Source of the DNA: CAYNVS01 sp964400725
Lineage (GTDB): Bacteria > Myxococcota_A > SURF-8 > CAYNVS01
DNA: 56,702 nt
Direction: 5' to 3'
NCBI GenBank assembly: GCA_964400725.1
Contig: CAYNVS010000020.1
Span: forward strand, 1 to 56,702
Shown: positions 33,323-42,370 of the stretch, piece by piece
Position numbering within the stretch: the stretch's first letter is position 1
Layout of the letters: each line of letters starts with the position of its first letter
Program-made: the position numbers and the translations under genes
The notes under the pieces: model-generated
What the model was told of the DNA's origin: nothing
Database searches by the model: none
What the model saw: only the letters and a program-made list of their open reading frames with translations

Positions 33323-35332
33323 CTATCTCATCATAACTACAATTCCCGTCAGGTCGGTTCCGGTAACCGACCCTAAAAAGAAATCTTTGGTCTGACTTGA
33401 GCTCATCCGCAAATCTACAACCTTGCTGAATTCGGTGGCCGATTGAAAAGTCATGGTCGTCGAAGCCCTTACCATTGAAGTAATAGTGTCCGTCGTTCCG
33501 TCGTTATCGACCAACGTATAGGAAAAATCCTGAATTGTTATCGGAATCGCTACGCTCGGCTGGGAAAAGGAATAAAAGCGCATAAATCCGCCGTTCAAAT
33601 TTCCCGCGCCGTCGTCGTTCATCGAACCGTAAGCGACTCCTATGACCTGCGATTCCAGGACAGTGTTCAAAAAGATTACAATTCCCACTTTCTCCGCCGG
33701 ATAATCCGCAATAACGTGGGTCGTCGCCGGAATCGCGCCCATGCCAAGTCCTACCGGTACGGCGGTGGGGCTATTAATATCAAGTTCGCTGTACATGGCA
33801 GAAGAAATAACGCCGTCGCCTAGATAGCCTACAAACCCGAATGAAAGTTCGGTCGTCCCGAAGATAGAGCAATAGAGGTTGCTGGTAATAACTCCAGAAG
33901 ATTGAACGCTATAAGAGCTGGTATTGTTTACCATTATTGGCCAATACGAATTTGATACCTGAACAAGGATTTGACCTTCGAAGCGGCCGTTTCCGTCTCC
34001 GTCCATGAACCCCTGAAGCAAACCGTATTGCGTGGAAAGCAGAGCAACGGCGGCTTTGCCGTGAGCGTCCGCGTTTGTAGGAGAAGGAAGAGGTTTGTAT
34101 AAAAGCGCCTGGCTTGTGCCAAACGAAGAACCGAACATTGCCGCGCTTCCTTTTTTGCCGTCAGCTGCCAAACGTCCGTGAATTTCTATCGGGCCTGCGG
34201 ACGTCTCAAGCGTAATGTCCACAAAGCGGCTTAAATCAACGGCATAGGTTCCGCTGCTGACGGTAATTGCCTCCGAAACTCCGCCGCCTTTATAAAGCGT
34301 GAATTCCGCGCTTGTTACTTCTCCTCTGCCGTTTGAGGTAATTGTGCCGGCTATGTCGCCCATATGGCCGTCCGCATCCATAACGTAACTTCCGCGCAAA
34401 TAATAAAATCCCGACAAAATGCGATTGAGGAACATTCCGCGGCAAGCTCCCGCGTCGCAATTTTCCTCAGGCGGGCAGCCTCCGCATTTGCCGAGACAGC
34501 CGTCGGAGCCGCATTCTTTTCCTCCGCAGTTGGGCAAACAGGAATTGCCTGAGAGGTCTATTCCGCCTTTGCCGGTTTGGTTAGTAATTGAAAGAGTCCA
34601 CTCGTTGCGGTTGTCGGTTCCTTCGTAAACCGTGAAATTGGTTAAGGCGCCCATGTGCAGCAAATCGCCTGACGCGCTATACGCTTTTACTGTTAAATTT
34701 CTTGGATAGCCGACCGGAACTTGCAATTTGTTTTCTCCCCCGTCTTGAGAGTCGCTTTCCGCCGGATTGCCGGACGGGGCGGTAAGATAAAACAGGCGGG
34801 TTTCATCGACTCTTGCTCCGCTGAAGGTTACGGTAACGTAATCGACGGCGGGAACGTCGATGTCGTTTCCGGGGAAGAAAGCCTTTAAGGAAACGACTCC
34901 CCATACCTGCGCAAGCACGACTCCCGAAACGTAAGTAACTTGGCCTGCGGTAATAGAAATGTTGGAGATAGTCGCTTTCGCGGTTGCCATGTTTTCGTCG
35001 GCTTGTCCCTCCGCCGGTTTTCCTTCCAACGTAATAGTTAAATTCGTTCCCTCCGGAATGTTCAAGAATTGCTCGTTTGCGAAGGAACCCAAAACGACGT
35101 TAAACGTTCTTACGTAGGCAGGAGACGAGTCGATAGTCAACGTAACTCGGTCGAAATAAGGCGCGCCCCACAGGCCGACTTTTAAAGCCCCGGTTCCCGC
35201 TTCGCAGTTTGCGCAGGGAAGCGTGGAAATATCGTATGAAGGGTTGTCTTTGGCTTTTTGAGCTCCGCAGGAAGCGCCGACGAACAAAATGAGGAACAGG
35301 AAGGTAAAGGAGACATTCAATCGTTTAGTCAT
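33323..35332 (-). CDS. Large Cys-rich surface lipoprotein, paralogue of the 22.8-23.7 kb protein
   Basis: A 669-residue lipoprotein (lipobox VGASC, Cys22). Residues 30-265 are homologous to the smaller lipoprotein at 22794-23702. Residues about 267-300 are the same Cys-rich module (CLPNCGGKECGSDGCLGKCG). The C-terminal ~370 residues form an extra domain with repeated D-x-D-G-x-G-type turns (SYVMDADGHMGDIAG, GFMDGDGNGRFEGQ, GSMNDDGAGNLNGG), probably a beta-rich fold of three related units. No catalytic motif is seen. It leads a two-gene unit with the caspase-like/SUMF1 lipoprotein. Its ribosome site (AAAGGA) is clear. Confidence 0.85.
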   Translation of the reverse strand: MTKRLNVSFTFLFLILFVGASCGAQKAKDNPSYDISTLPCANCEAGTGALKVGLWGAPYFDRVTLTIDSSPAYVRTFNVVLGSFANEQFLNIPEGTNLTITLEGKPAEGQADENMATAKATISNISITAGQVTYVSGVVLAQVWGVVSLKAFFPGNDIDVPAVDYVTVTFSGARVDETRLFYLTAPSGNPAESDSQDGGENKLQVPVGYPRNLTVKAYSASGDLLHMGALTNFTVYEGTDNRNEWTLSITNQTGKGGIDLSGNSCLPNCGGKECGSDGCLGKCGGCPPEENCDAGACRGMFLNRILSGFYYLRGSYVMDADGHMGDIAGTITSNGRGEVTSAEFTLYKGGGVSEAITVSSGTYAVDLSRFVDITLETSAGPIEIHGRLAADGKKGSAAMFGSSFGTSQALLYKPLPSPTNADAHGKAAVALLSTQYGLLQGFMDGDGNGRFEGQILVQVSNSYWPIMVNNTSSYSVQSSGVITSNLYCSIFGTTELSFGFVGYLGDGVISSAMYSELDINSPTAVPVGLGMGAIPATTHVIADYPAEKVGIVIFLNTVLESQVIGVAYGSMNDDGAGNLNGGFMRFYSFSQPSVAIPITIQDFSYTLVDNDGTTDTITSMVRASTTMTFQSATEFSKVVDLRMSSSQTKDFFLGSVTGTDLTGIVVMMR

Positions 35333-35698
35333 TTTTTTCGTTCCTTTCTCTCAAAACCGCGCATATGGTTCAGTCGCTATAAAATAGTCTTTAGTTTTGC
35401 CGGACTCGAATTTTGAAAGAGTCCATATTATTATTAAAGGTGTTGGCAAGAGTTTTTACAATCGGCAAAAATACCCAAAGGATAATGCGTATAAATACGT
35501 AATGCCTTTAAATTATGGGGAAAATAAGGATTTCAGGAGTCTTCGCGACGCAAGGGCGGAGGCGGTTGGCTGAACCGCTTGCGCCGCCGGTTTGCTTAAA
35601 GGAGAAAGCGAAGCGCAACGACGCAAGCGGCGGTTTCCGCTGCGTTAAACCGGTTAAATAGGCGCCGTCGTCGGCGCATCCGGCGGTGGGTTGATTGG
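35333..35698. other. Intergenic region with motif site B and GC-rich palindromes
   Basis: About 366 bases without a gene. The right half is GC-rich with two perfect hairpins: GCGGTT-GGCTG-AACCGC (35562-35578) and GCGCCG-TCGT-CGGCGC (35662-35677), plus a repeated GACGCAAG-GGCGG-like segment. These may be REP-type elements or terminators for folD. A 74-codon frame across it is not convincing. Confidence 0.5.
35458..35501 (-). promoter_or_regulatory. Shared bipartite motif, site B
   Basis: Minus strand reads TACGTATT, 19 bases, GTATTTTTGCC, then GATTG. The second half is identical in 11 bases to site A; the spacing is larger by 11 bases, about one helical turn. It lies about 126 bases before the lipoprotein start at 35332. 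Confidence 0.55.
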
Positions 35699-36568
35699 CT
35701 ATAAATCGAATTTTATTCCGCGGCGGTCGCACGCGGCTTTTACGGTATTGTAAAGAAGCATAGCGATTGTCATAGGTCCTACGCCGCCGGGCACCGGCGA
35801 AATGTAACCCGCAATTTCCTTTGCCGCGTCGAAATCTACGTCGCCGCAGAGCTTGCCGTCGGGACGCCTGTTTGCTCCTACGTCTATCACTATTGAGTTG
35901 GGTTTAACAAAGTCGGCCGTTACAAGGTCGGCCTTGCCCGCCGCCGCTATAAGAATATCCGCTTCCTTGGCTTCTTGCGCCAGGTTTGGCGTGCGGCTGT
36001 GGCAGACGGTAACGGTTGCGTCGCGGGCTAAGAGCAAATGGAACATCGGCTTGCCGACTATATTGCTTCGGCCGATTACCACCGCTCGTTTGCCGGCGAT
36101 TTTCTCGCCGGTAGATTCGATGAGTTTTATTATTCCGTGAGGAGTGCACGCCACAAGGTTGGACATGCCTAAAGCGAGCGCTCCCGCTGAAAGCGGCGTC
36201 AGGCCGTCGGCGTCTTTTTCGCTTAAAATGCGCCGCAGAACCTCTTTATCGTCGATATGTTTTGGCAAAGGGAACTGAACGAGTATCGCGTCAACGTCGT
36301 CGTCGGCGTTAAGAACGTCGATTAATGAAAGAAGTTCATCCTGCGTCGTTTCGTAGGGCAGGCGGATTACTTCCGAGCGCGCTCCAGTAGCCTCGGCGGC
36401 TTTTGCCTTGGCCGCAACGTACTGCATTGAGGCGGAATTTTCGCCTACGAGAACGACCTTCAGGTTGGGAATTACGCTTTTGCGGGCAAGCTCTTGTTTT
36501 ATAAACTTAGATAAGCCGTCTTTAACGGTCTGAGCGACCGCCTTCCCGTCGATGATTTTTGCGGTCAT
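35699..36568 (-). CDS. folD: Methylenetetrahydrofolate dehydrogenase/cyclohydrolase FolD
   Basis: A 289-residue bifunctional enzyme that interconverts 5,10-methylene-, methenyl- and 10-formyl-tetrahydrofolate with NADP or NAD. Recognised parts are SMQYVAAKAKAAEATG with catalytic Tyr and Lys, ILVQFPLPKHID, the nucleotide-binding GRSNIVGKPM, VCHSRT, DVGANRRPDG and the C-terminal signature PVPGGVGPMTIAMLLYNTV. A start 20 codons upstream would overlap the preceding gene; ATG 36568 (MTAKIIDGK) fits the family. It is 13 bases after the zinc ribbon gene. In an organism with formate dehydrogenase it may join formate to the folate pool. Confidence 0.97.
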   Translation of the reverse strand: MTAKIIDGKAVAQTVKDGLSKFIKQELARKSVIPNLKVVLVGENSASMQYVAAKAKAAEATGARSEVIRLPYETTQDELLSLIDVLNADDDVDAILVQFPLPKHIDDKEVLRRILSEKDADGLTPLSAGALALGMSNLVACTPHGIIKLIESTGEKIAGKRAVVIGRSNIVGKPMFHLLLARDATVTVCHSRTPNLAQEAKEADILIAAAGKADLVTADFVKPNSIVIDVGANRRPDGKLCGDVDFDAAKEIAGYISPVPGGVGPMTIAMLLYNTVKAACDRRGIKFDL

Positions 36569-36581
36569 AAAACGGCTCGCG

Positions 36582-36866
36582 TTATTGATTTTTGGGGTTA
36601 TGCGAGCAGCAGGCGCAGCCGCCTCCATGGTCGGACGCGGAGGAGCACGATTCGCCGTCGGCCTTGGCCGCCATGCTGGAATGCCCTTTAGCGTAGTCGT
36701 TTAAGTAAAAACCGGCGCCTTTGAACCGTATAGCGGGCGCGCTGATAAGTTTGTTCACCGACGTGCCGCCGCACTTGGGGCAGACTACATCGGACGAGTC
36801 GTCCATCTTCCGCATAAGGTCGAAGTGATTGTCGCAATCCGAGCATTTATATTCGTAAATAGGCAT
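36582..36866 (-). CDS. FmdB-family zinc ribbon protein
   Basis: A 94-residue protein with the FmdB/putative regulatory domain: MPIYEYKCSDCDNHFD with Cys8 and Cys11, and CPKC at 29-32, forming one zinc ribbon. A Cys/His-rich tail (CACCSHNP) ends the protein. FmdB was named from a formamidase operon and its role remains unclear; it is often next to housekeeping genes. ATG 36866 has a near-perfect GGAGGTG ribosome site. It appears co-transcribed with folD. Confidence 0.88.
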   Translation of the reverse strand: MPIYEYKCSDCDNHFDLMRKMDDSSDVVCPKCGGTSVNKLISAPAIRFKGAGFYLNDYAKGHSSMAAKADGESCSSASDHGGGCACCSHNPKNQ

Positions 36867-36939
36867 GTTGCACCTCCAAAAAAATGCAAGGGTAAATTTA
36901 AGGCTAAACGCCCGAAAGTCAACATTAAATTGCGTAAAA

Positions 36940-36986
36940 TAAAAAAAGCGCGAATATTGTCCATTGAATAGAAACAACCGCGCTTT
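36940..36986 (-). terminator. Possible terminator, minus strand
   Basis: On the minus strand AAGCGCG (36985-36979) pairs with CGCGCTT (36952-36946) around a long 26-base loop, followed by a T run. It would end the pheST transcript before fmdB. The long loop makes it weaker than usual. No other element is seen between 36867 and 37147. Confidence 0.4.
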
Positions 36987-37147
36987 GCGCCGCTGAAAAT
37001 ATTTCGTAAAAAATCACGGATGGATTTTCATAAATTTTCGGTCTAAAATACAGCTAATTTGCAAACGCAACCTTATTATACGCTTTTAAATTTGCAGCCC
37101 AAAGGGTAATCGATCAATCGTTTGAGCAAAATGAATCTCCAACCTTA

Positions 37148-39553
37148 CTATTTCCTTATCGGGTAGCCTTTGGATTCCAGCGCGCTCATAGCTGTCGTCC
37201 GCAAAGCCTCTATTTCCTCGCTCGCAAGCGTTCTGTCGCGCTCGCCGAAAGTCAGCCTGAAGCTAACCGCTTTCTTCCCTTTTTCAAGACGCTCGCCCGC
37301 GTAAACGTCGAATATCTCCGCCGCCATGAGTTTGTTTCCGCAAGCGGTTTTGAGTATGTCCAGCATGCTTTGCATATAAACGCGCTCGTCGGCCACGGCT
37401 GTAACCTCGAAGACGCTGGTGGGATGGGCGCTCCACTGCTCGTATCGCGCCTCGCGCTTGCGCGCGGTAAATAAAGAGGTAAGGTCCAGCTCGGCCAGAA
37501 TTACGTCGAACTTCTCAATGTCGAACGCTTTTGCGACCGCCGGGTGAAGCTGCGTAATATGGCCGATTTGCGCGCCGTCGGCCATTACGGCCAAGGCGCG
37601 GCCCGGGTGAACCCAGCCAAACTCGCTGTCCGAGGTCGGAACGAACGCGAAGTCGGCTAGTTGCATTCTCTCCATGTAGCGCGCGGCGGCTTCTTTCATA
37701 TCTAATACGCCGTATTTTTTGCGGCTTACCATCGAGGCGGCGACCAGAGTCCGCTCTTTGGCGGGTTCGGGCGACTTGCGGTCGTCTTTAAGGTATGCGC
37801 GCCCCAGCTCGAAGAGAGCAAAGTCGTCGAAGTAACGGCAGTTGGCGTAAATCTGAGTCAACATGCCGGGAATTAAATTGCGGCGCAGCCTGTCGTACTG
37901 GCTCGACAAGTCGTTTTTAAGCCTAAGCTCGCGGTCGGCGCTCATGCGGCACTTGGCTAAAAGCTCCTCGCCGACGAACGAATAGTTGTAAACTTCGTTG
38001 AAGCCCAGCTCCAGCGCGAAGACGTCGCGCGTCTTCCACTCGAAAGCGCGGAACGCGTTCCACTCCGCTGGAGGCGCGAGGACGACTTTCGGCGGAATCT
38101 GCGCGATGTTGTCGAAGCCCCACACGCGGCCTATTTCCTCTACGATGTCGGCTTTGTTGGTTATGTCTTTCGTGGCGCGGAACGACGGAACCGTAACGCG
38201 CAGCGCGTCGCCGTCTTCCTCGACGCCGAATTGCAGCGAGCGCAATATGGAAACGATTTTTTCTTTCGGTATATTCATGCCGATTTGGCGGTTGATGTAG
38301 CCGGCGGTTATTTCTATAACGCGAGTCGCTAGCTTAACCGGATAGTCGTCGAGCAAGTCGCTTGCGACGCACATGTCTGGGCAGGTTTCTTTAAGCAGCG
38401 CCAGCGCGCGGTAAAGCGCCAACGGGCAGTTTTCCGGGTCTTGGCTCTTCTCGAAACGCATTGCGGCGTCGGTGCGCAAATCAAGTCTGTTGGCCGTACG
38501 CCTAATCGTAGCGGGCTCGAAGTTAGCGCTCTCAATTACTATGTCGGTAGTGTCGGCCTCTATCTCGCTGTTGAGGCCGCCCATGACGCCGCCCAGTGCC
38601 ACGGCGCGCTCGGCGTCCGCTATCATTACGTCGCTTGTAAGCAGCTCGCGCTCGTTTCCGTCGAGAGTCGTAAATTTTTCGCCTTCCGAGGCGCGCCTTA
38701 TAACTATGACGTCGCCCTTAATCTGCCTTCTGTCGAACGCGTGCAACGGCTGCGCGAGTTCAAGCATTACGTAATTTGTAACGTCAACAATATTATTGCG
38801 CGGCTTGTGGCCGGCGGCCTTGAGCCGTTTTTGCATCCATTCGGGGCTTTGCGCGACGCGCAAATTCTTAACCGAAATAGCGCAGTAACGCGGGCATAAA
38901 TCCGGCGCGCGGTTGTCGATTCGCAAATTGTCCTTGCGCGAAACGTCTAAAAGCCTGGCGGGAAGAGTCTCGTCGGCGTTAAATTCGAGTTTGCGGCCGT
39001 AAAGCGCGGCGACTTCGCGCGCCATGCCGAGGTGCCCCCAAAGGTCGGGGCGGTGCGTAATGGATTTGTTGTCTATCTCGAATACCGCGTCGGCGACGCC
39101 CGCGTAATTTACAATCGGCATTCCGAGCGTTACGTCGCCTTGCACGTCCATAATGCCCGAATGATCGTCGCTAATTCCCAGCTCCGCTTCGCTGCACAAC
39201 ATTCCGCGGCTCTCTACTCCGCGGACGCTCGCGAGCTTCACTTCGCCGCCCGGCAGCTTCGCTCCTACGGGCGCGAACGCCGTAATCATCCCGACTCGAA
39301 CGTTCGGAGCGCCGCACACGACTCGCGCGCCCATGCCGCAGCCGAATTCCACGTCAACCAAATGCAGCTTGTCGCTGTTGGGGTGCGGCTCAACGGCCAT
39401 GACTTTCGCCGTTATCACCTTTTTTAAGTGCTCGCCGACGAGTTCCATTTCCTCGAATTCCGCCGCGCCCATTGTGAGGCGCAGCATAAGCTCGGAGTCC
39501 TCGATTCCTTCGAGATCGACGTAATCGGAAAGCCAAAGTCTCGATATTTTCAT
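37148..39553 (-). CDS. pheT: Phenylalanyl-tRNA synthetase beta subunit
   Basis: An 801-residue protein, the usual length of bacterial PheT. Domains in order are the N-terminal tRNA-binding OB fold (about 40-150, VMAVEPHPNSDKLHLVDVEFG), B3/B4 editing domain, B5 domain, the catalytic-like core, and the C-terminal anticodon-binding FDX-ACB domain (YEQWSAHPTSVFEVTAV onward). It makes the alpha2-beta2 enzyme with PheS, whose gene lies 40 bases upstream. Confidence 0.98.
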   Translation of the reverse strand: MKISRLWLSDYVDLEGIEDSELMLRLTMGAAEFEEMELVGEHLKKVITAKVMAVEPHPNSDKLHLVDVEFGCGMGARVVCGAPNVRVGMITAFAPVGAKLPGGEVKLASVRGVESRGMLCSEAELGISDDHSGIMDVQGDVTLGMPIVNYAGVADAVFEIDNKSITHRPDLWGHLGMAREVAALYGRKLEFNADETLPARLLDVSRKDNLRIDNRAPDLCPRYCAISVKNLRVAQSPEWMQKRLKAAGHKPRNNIVDVTNYVMLELAQPLHAFDRRQIKGDVIVIRRASEGEKFTTLDGNERELLTSDVMIADAERAVALGGVMGGLNSEIEADTTDIVIESANFEPATIRRTANRLDLRTDAAMRFEKSQDPENCPLALYRALALLKETCPDMCVASDLLDDYPVKLATRVIEITAGYINRQIGMNIPKEKIVSILRSLQFGVEEDGDALRVTVPSFRATKDITNKADIVEEIGRVWGFDNIAQIPPKVVLAPPAEWNAFRAFEWKTRDVFALELGFNEVYNYSFVGEELLAKCRMSADRELRLKNDLSSQYDRLRRNLIPGMLTQIYANCRYFDDFALFELGRAYLKDDRKSPEPAKERTLVAASMVSRKKYGVLDMKEAAARYMERMQLADFAFVPTSDSEFGWVHPGRALAVMADGAQIGHITQLHPAVAKAFDIEKFDVILAELDLTSLFTARKREARYEQWSAHPTSVFEVTAVADERVYMQSMLDILKTACGNKLMAAEIFDVYAGERLEKGKKAVSFRLTFGERDRTLASEEIEALRTTAMSALESKGYPIRK

Positions 39554-39593
39554 TGCAAAACCTCGCAGTCAGGTCTGATTGTTCCGCCGCCTT

Positions 39594-40637
39594 TTATACT
39601 CCGTCGAACTGGCGCAAAAAGCGCAAATCGCCCGACATGAAGCGGCGTATGTCGTTGACGCCGAGCCTCAGCATCACCAGCCGCATCAGCCCCAAGCCGA
39701 ACGCGAACCCTTGCCACTTGTCGGGGTCGATGCCGCTCATCGACAGCACGTTGGGATGAACCAGCCCGCACGGCAAAACCTCCACCCAGCCCGACTGCTT
39801 GCATACCGGACACCCTTTTCCGCCGCAAATAAGGCAGAGCATATCGAGCTCGAAACCGGGCTCGACGAAGGGGAAGTAGCCGGGGCGCAGGCGCACGGTA
39901 ACGTCGGCCTTGAAGACCTGCGACAGAAGCGTCCGCATGACGTAAATGAGGTTGGCGACACTTATATCCTCGCCTATCATCATTCCTTCCATCTGGTAAA
40001 AGGTATTCTCGTGGCTGGCGTCGGTAGCCTCGTAGCGGAAGACGCGCCCGGGAGCGATTACTCGGAACGGCGGCTTGAGCCGCTCCATGCCTCTAATTTG
40101 CATCGTGCTGGTGTGAGTGCGCAGCAGGTTGCCGTCTTCCGTCCAAAAGGTATCCTGCATATCGCGCGCCGGGTGATCCTTCGGGATGTTCAGCGCCTCG
40201 AAGTTGTACCAATCGTTTTCGGTCTCGGGGCCGTCGAGAATTACGAACCCCATGCCGGTAAATATAGTCTCAAGCTCCCGCTGAATAAGCGAAATAGGGT
40301 GAAGCGTTCCCTTCAGTTTGCGGGGCCCGGGGGCCGTTACATCCATCCATTCGCTTGCGGCGAGGTTGGCGAAGTAGGCGTTCGCCAGAGCTTCCTTCTT
40401 CGCGTCGAGCTTCTCTCCAATAACCCGTTTAGCCTCGTTTACGGCCGCGCCTACTTCCTTGCGCTCTTCTCCGTCGAGGCTGCCGAGGCTCTTCATAACG
40501 GCTTGCACCGGCCCTTTTTTGCCGAGATACTTAACTCGAAGATCCTCGATTTCCTTCTCGTCGGCGGCTTTTTCAATCGCCGTTGCGGCTTCGGCTAAAA
40601 GTCTTTCGATGTCGGATATAATTTCGCGCGCGGTCAT
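39594..40637 (-). CDS. pheS: Phenylalanyl-tRNA synthetase alpha subunit
   Basis: A 347-residue class II synthetase subunit. An N-terminal coiled-coil arm (about 1-90) precedes the catalytic core with motif 2 (RVFRYEATDASHENTFYQMEG), a Cys-containing insertion typical of bacterial PheS (CLICGGKGCPVC), and motif 3 (GFAFGLGLMRLVMLRLGVND). It activates phenylalanine and joins it to tRNA-Phe. A strong AAGGAGG ribosome site precedes ATG 40637. It is first in the pheST operon, with its own promoter. Confidence 0.98.
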   Translation of the reverse strand: MTAREIISDIERLLAEAATAIEKAADEKEIEDLRVKYLGKKGPVQAVMKSLGSLDGEERKEVGAAVNEAKRVIGEKLDAKKEALANAYFANLAASEWMDVTAPGPRKLKGTLHPISLIQRELETIFTGMGFVILDGPETENDWYNFEALNIPKDHPARDMQDTFWTEDGNLLRTHTSTMQIRGMERLKPPFRVIAPGRVFRYEATDASHENTFYQMEGMMIGEDISVANLIYVMRTLLSQVFKADVTVRLRPGYFPFVEPGFELDMLCLICGGKGCPVCKQSGWVEVLPCGLVHPNVLSMSGIDPDKWQGFAFGLGLMRLVMLRLGVNDIRRFMSGDLRFLRQFDGV

Positions 40638-40694
40638 GCAGACCTCCTTACAGCGTTGCGAATATTCAAAAATAACGCCAAATTACCGCCGCAT

Positions 40695-40723
40695 AAAATA
40701 CCCCCGCGAACGATTTGTGTCAA
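40695..40723 (-). promoter_or_regulatory. Sigma-70 promoter of pheST
   Basis: On the minus strand TTGACA (40723-40718) and TATTTT (40700-40695) are 17 bases apart, about 60 bases before pheS. The leader is too short for a classic attenuator. Confidence 0.72.
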
Positions 40724-40818
40724 CGGGAAACTTCTTTATAAAAGAGTAGGCGCAAAAACGCTTTTTTAGATTGCGTCCGTTCAGCGCGGGCCGAAAATTA
40801 AAGTAACAAAGTAAACCT

Positions 40819-42321
40819 TTAATATTCGTCCTTCTCGAAGAGCGCGTCGCAGAAAGCTTCCGGGTCGAAGGGGCGCAAATCTTCAATCGCCTCGCCGATG
40901 CCGATGTAACGGACCGGAATTTTCAGCTCGTCGCAAATGCCGATGATTACGCCGCCCTTGGCCGTGCCGTCTAGCTTGGTCAAAATCAAGCCGGTAATAT
41001 TTACGGCGTTTTTAAATTCGCGCGCCTGATTTATCGCGTTCTGTCCGGTGTTCGCGTCGATGACGAGCCACGTTTCGTGCGGCGCGTCCGGCACTACCTT
41101 TTTAACCACGCGGTCAACCTTCTTCAACTCTTCCATCAAGTTGAACTTCGTGTGCAGCCTTCCCGCTGTGTCGGCAATAACGACGTCGCTTCCGCGCGCC
41201 TTGGCGGCCGTAAGCGCGTTAAACACTACGCTGGCGGGGTCGGCGCCTTCGCTGCCGCGCACAAGCTCGCACCCGGAGCGGCTCGCCCACACGGCCAACT
41301 GCTCGTCGGCGGCGGCGCGAAACGTGTCGGCGGCGGCAAGCAGAACCGTTTTTTCCTTCGCGCGCAAAAAGCTCGCAAGCTTTCCTATCGTCGTCGTTTT
41401 GCCCGTGCCGTTGACGCCCACGACCATGAGCACGAACGGTTTGTGAGCGTCCGTATCGAACGGAGCGGCCGGTATATTGACGCGCGTCATCGCCTCTTGT
41501 TTGAGGAGAGAAATAATTTTCTCAGGGTCGGTCAGCGACTTCTTCTCGGCCTTTTCGTAAATCGACTCCAACAGCGACTGCGCGGTATTCGCGCCTATGT
41601 CGGCTGTGAAAAGAATTTCTTCAATTTCGCCCAGCAGGCCGCCTTCAATCTCTTTTTTGCCGCGAATGGCGTCGAAAATGCGGCGCACGAACCCTTTGCG
41701 CGTCTTCAGCAAACCGTCTTTAAGCGATTTCTGCTTCGGTTTTTCCTTAGGCTGCTCGACCTGCGGAGCTTCGACCTTAACCTCTTCGGGCTCCGGCTTT
41801 TTCTCCGGTTTGGTTTCCGGTATCGGTTCGGGTTTCGGCTCTTCGGCGGGCGCCGCTTCGGGAATTTCCTCTTTACTAGGAAGTTCTTCGACCTGCGGCT
41901 TTGGGAACGGTATGACTTCGGCTTCGGGCTTTGCTATTTCCAGCTTCGGCCTGGGCGCCGCTTCGGCCGGGGGCTCGGTCGGCGGAGCCTTGCGTTCTTT
42001 TTCCTTTTTTTCCTCGGCCTCCGCTTCGACTATCGTCAAATGCGGTTTCGGCTTGGGTTTCGCGCGTTCGAGCTCCTCGCGCTCCGCTCTTTCGCGTTCC
42101 GCGCGCGCCCTAGCAATGCGCTCCGACTGCTCGGCCTTCAGCATATCGGCTCGCCTGCCGGTTTCATCCTCGTCTTTTTCGCGCTCGTCTATCTTGCGTT
42201 TCTTGGCGCGTAAAACCGCCGCAACAAACAGCGATACGATTATCAATAAAACGGAAACTACTATTACGTCCCCGGCCTCAAACGCGCCGGACGTTTCGAG
42301 TAAAATCGGTTGATAGTTCAT
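40819..42321 (-). CDS. ftsY: Signal recognition particle receptor FtsY
   Basis: A 500-residue SRP receptor. It starts with a membrane helix (about 18-38, VIVVSVLLIIVSLFVAAVL), followed by a long charged, Pro/Glu/Lys-rich A domain (to about 195), then the N domain four-helix bundle and the GTPase G domain: GVNGTGKTTTIGKL, DTFRAAA, DTAGR, TKLDGTAKGG and GIGEAIEDLRPFD. It receives ribosome-SRP complexes at the inner membrane. An N-terminal helix is unlike E. coli FtsY but is common elsewhere. It follows smc after 49 bases, a widely seen neighbourhood. Confidence 0.97.
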   Translation of the reverse strand: MNYQPILLETSGAFEAGDVIVVSVLLIIVSLFVAAVLRAKKRKIDEREKDEDETGRRADMLKAEQSERIARARAERERAEREELERAKPKPKPHLTIVEAEAEEKKEKERKAPPTEPPAEAAPRPKLEIAKPEAEVIPFPKPQVEELPSKEEIPEAAPAEEPKPEPIPETKPEKKPEPEEVKVEAPQVEQPKEKPKQKSLKDGLLKTRKGFVRRIFDAIRGKKEIEGGLLGEIEEILFTADIGANTAQSLLESIYEKAEKKSLTDPEKIISLLKQEAMTRVNIPAAPFDTDAHKPFVLMVVGVNGTGKTTTIGKLASFLRAKEKTVLLAAADTFRAAADEQLAVWASRSGCELVRGSEGADPASVVFNALTAAKARGSDVVIADTAGRLHTKFNLMEELKKVDRVVKKVVPDAPHETWLVIDANTGQNAINQAREFKNAVNITGLILTKLDGTAKGGVIIGICDELKIPVRYIGIGEAIEDLRPFDPEAFCDALFEKDEY

Positions 42322-42370
42322 ATGTGCGCCTATATCTCGTTAAAACAAATAGATTTTGCCGGACGCGCGG

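Noticed and set aside
35508..35732. 74-codon minus-strand frame between the lipoprotein and folD
   Set aside because: It runs over GC-rich hairpins and overlaps the 3' end of folD; composition is of repeat-derived sequence.
39579..40598. 339-codon plus-strand open frame opposite pheS
   Set aside because: Shadow of pheS; no ribosome site and no recognisable motif, while pheS is certain on the other strand.
41077..42213. 378-codon plus-strand open frame opposite ftsY
   Set aside because: It mirrors the Pro/Glu/Lys-rich and GTPase regions of ftsY, giving Arg/Phe/Leu-rich low-complexity protein with no family motif.
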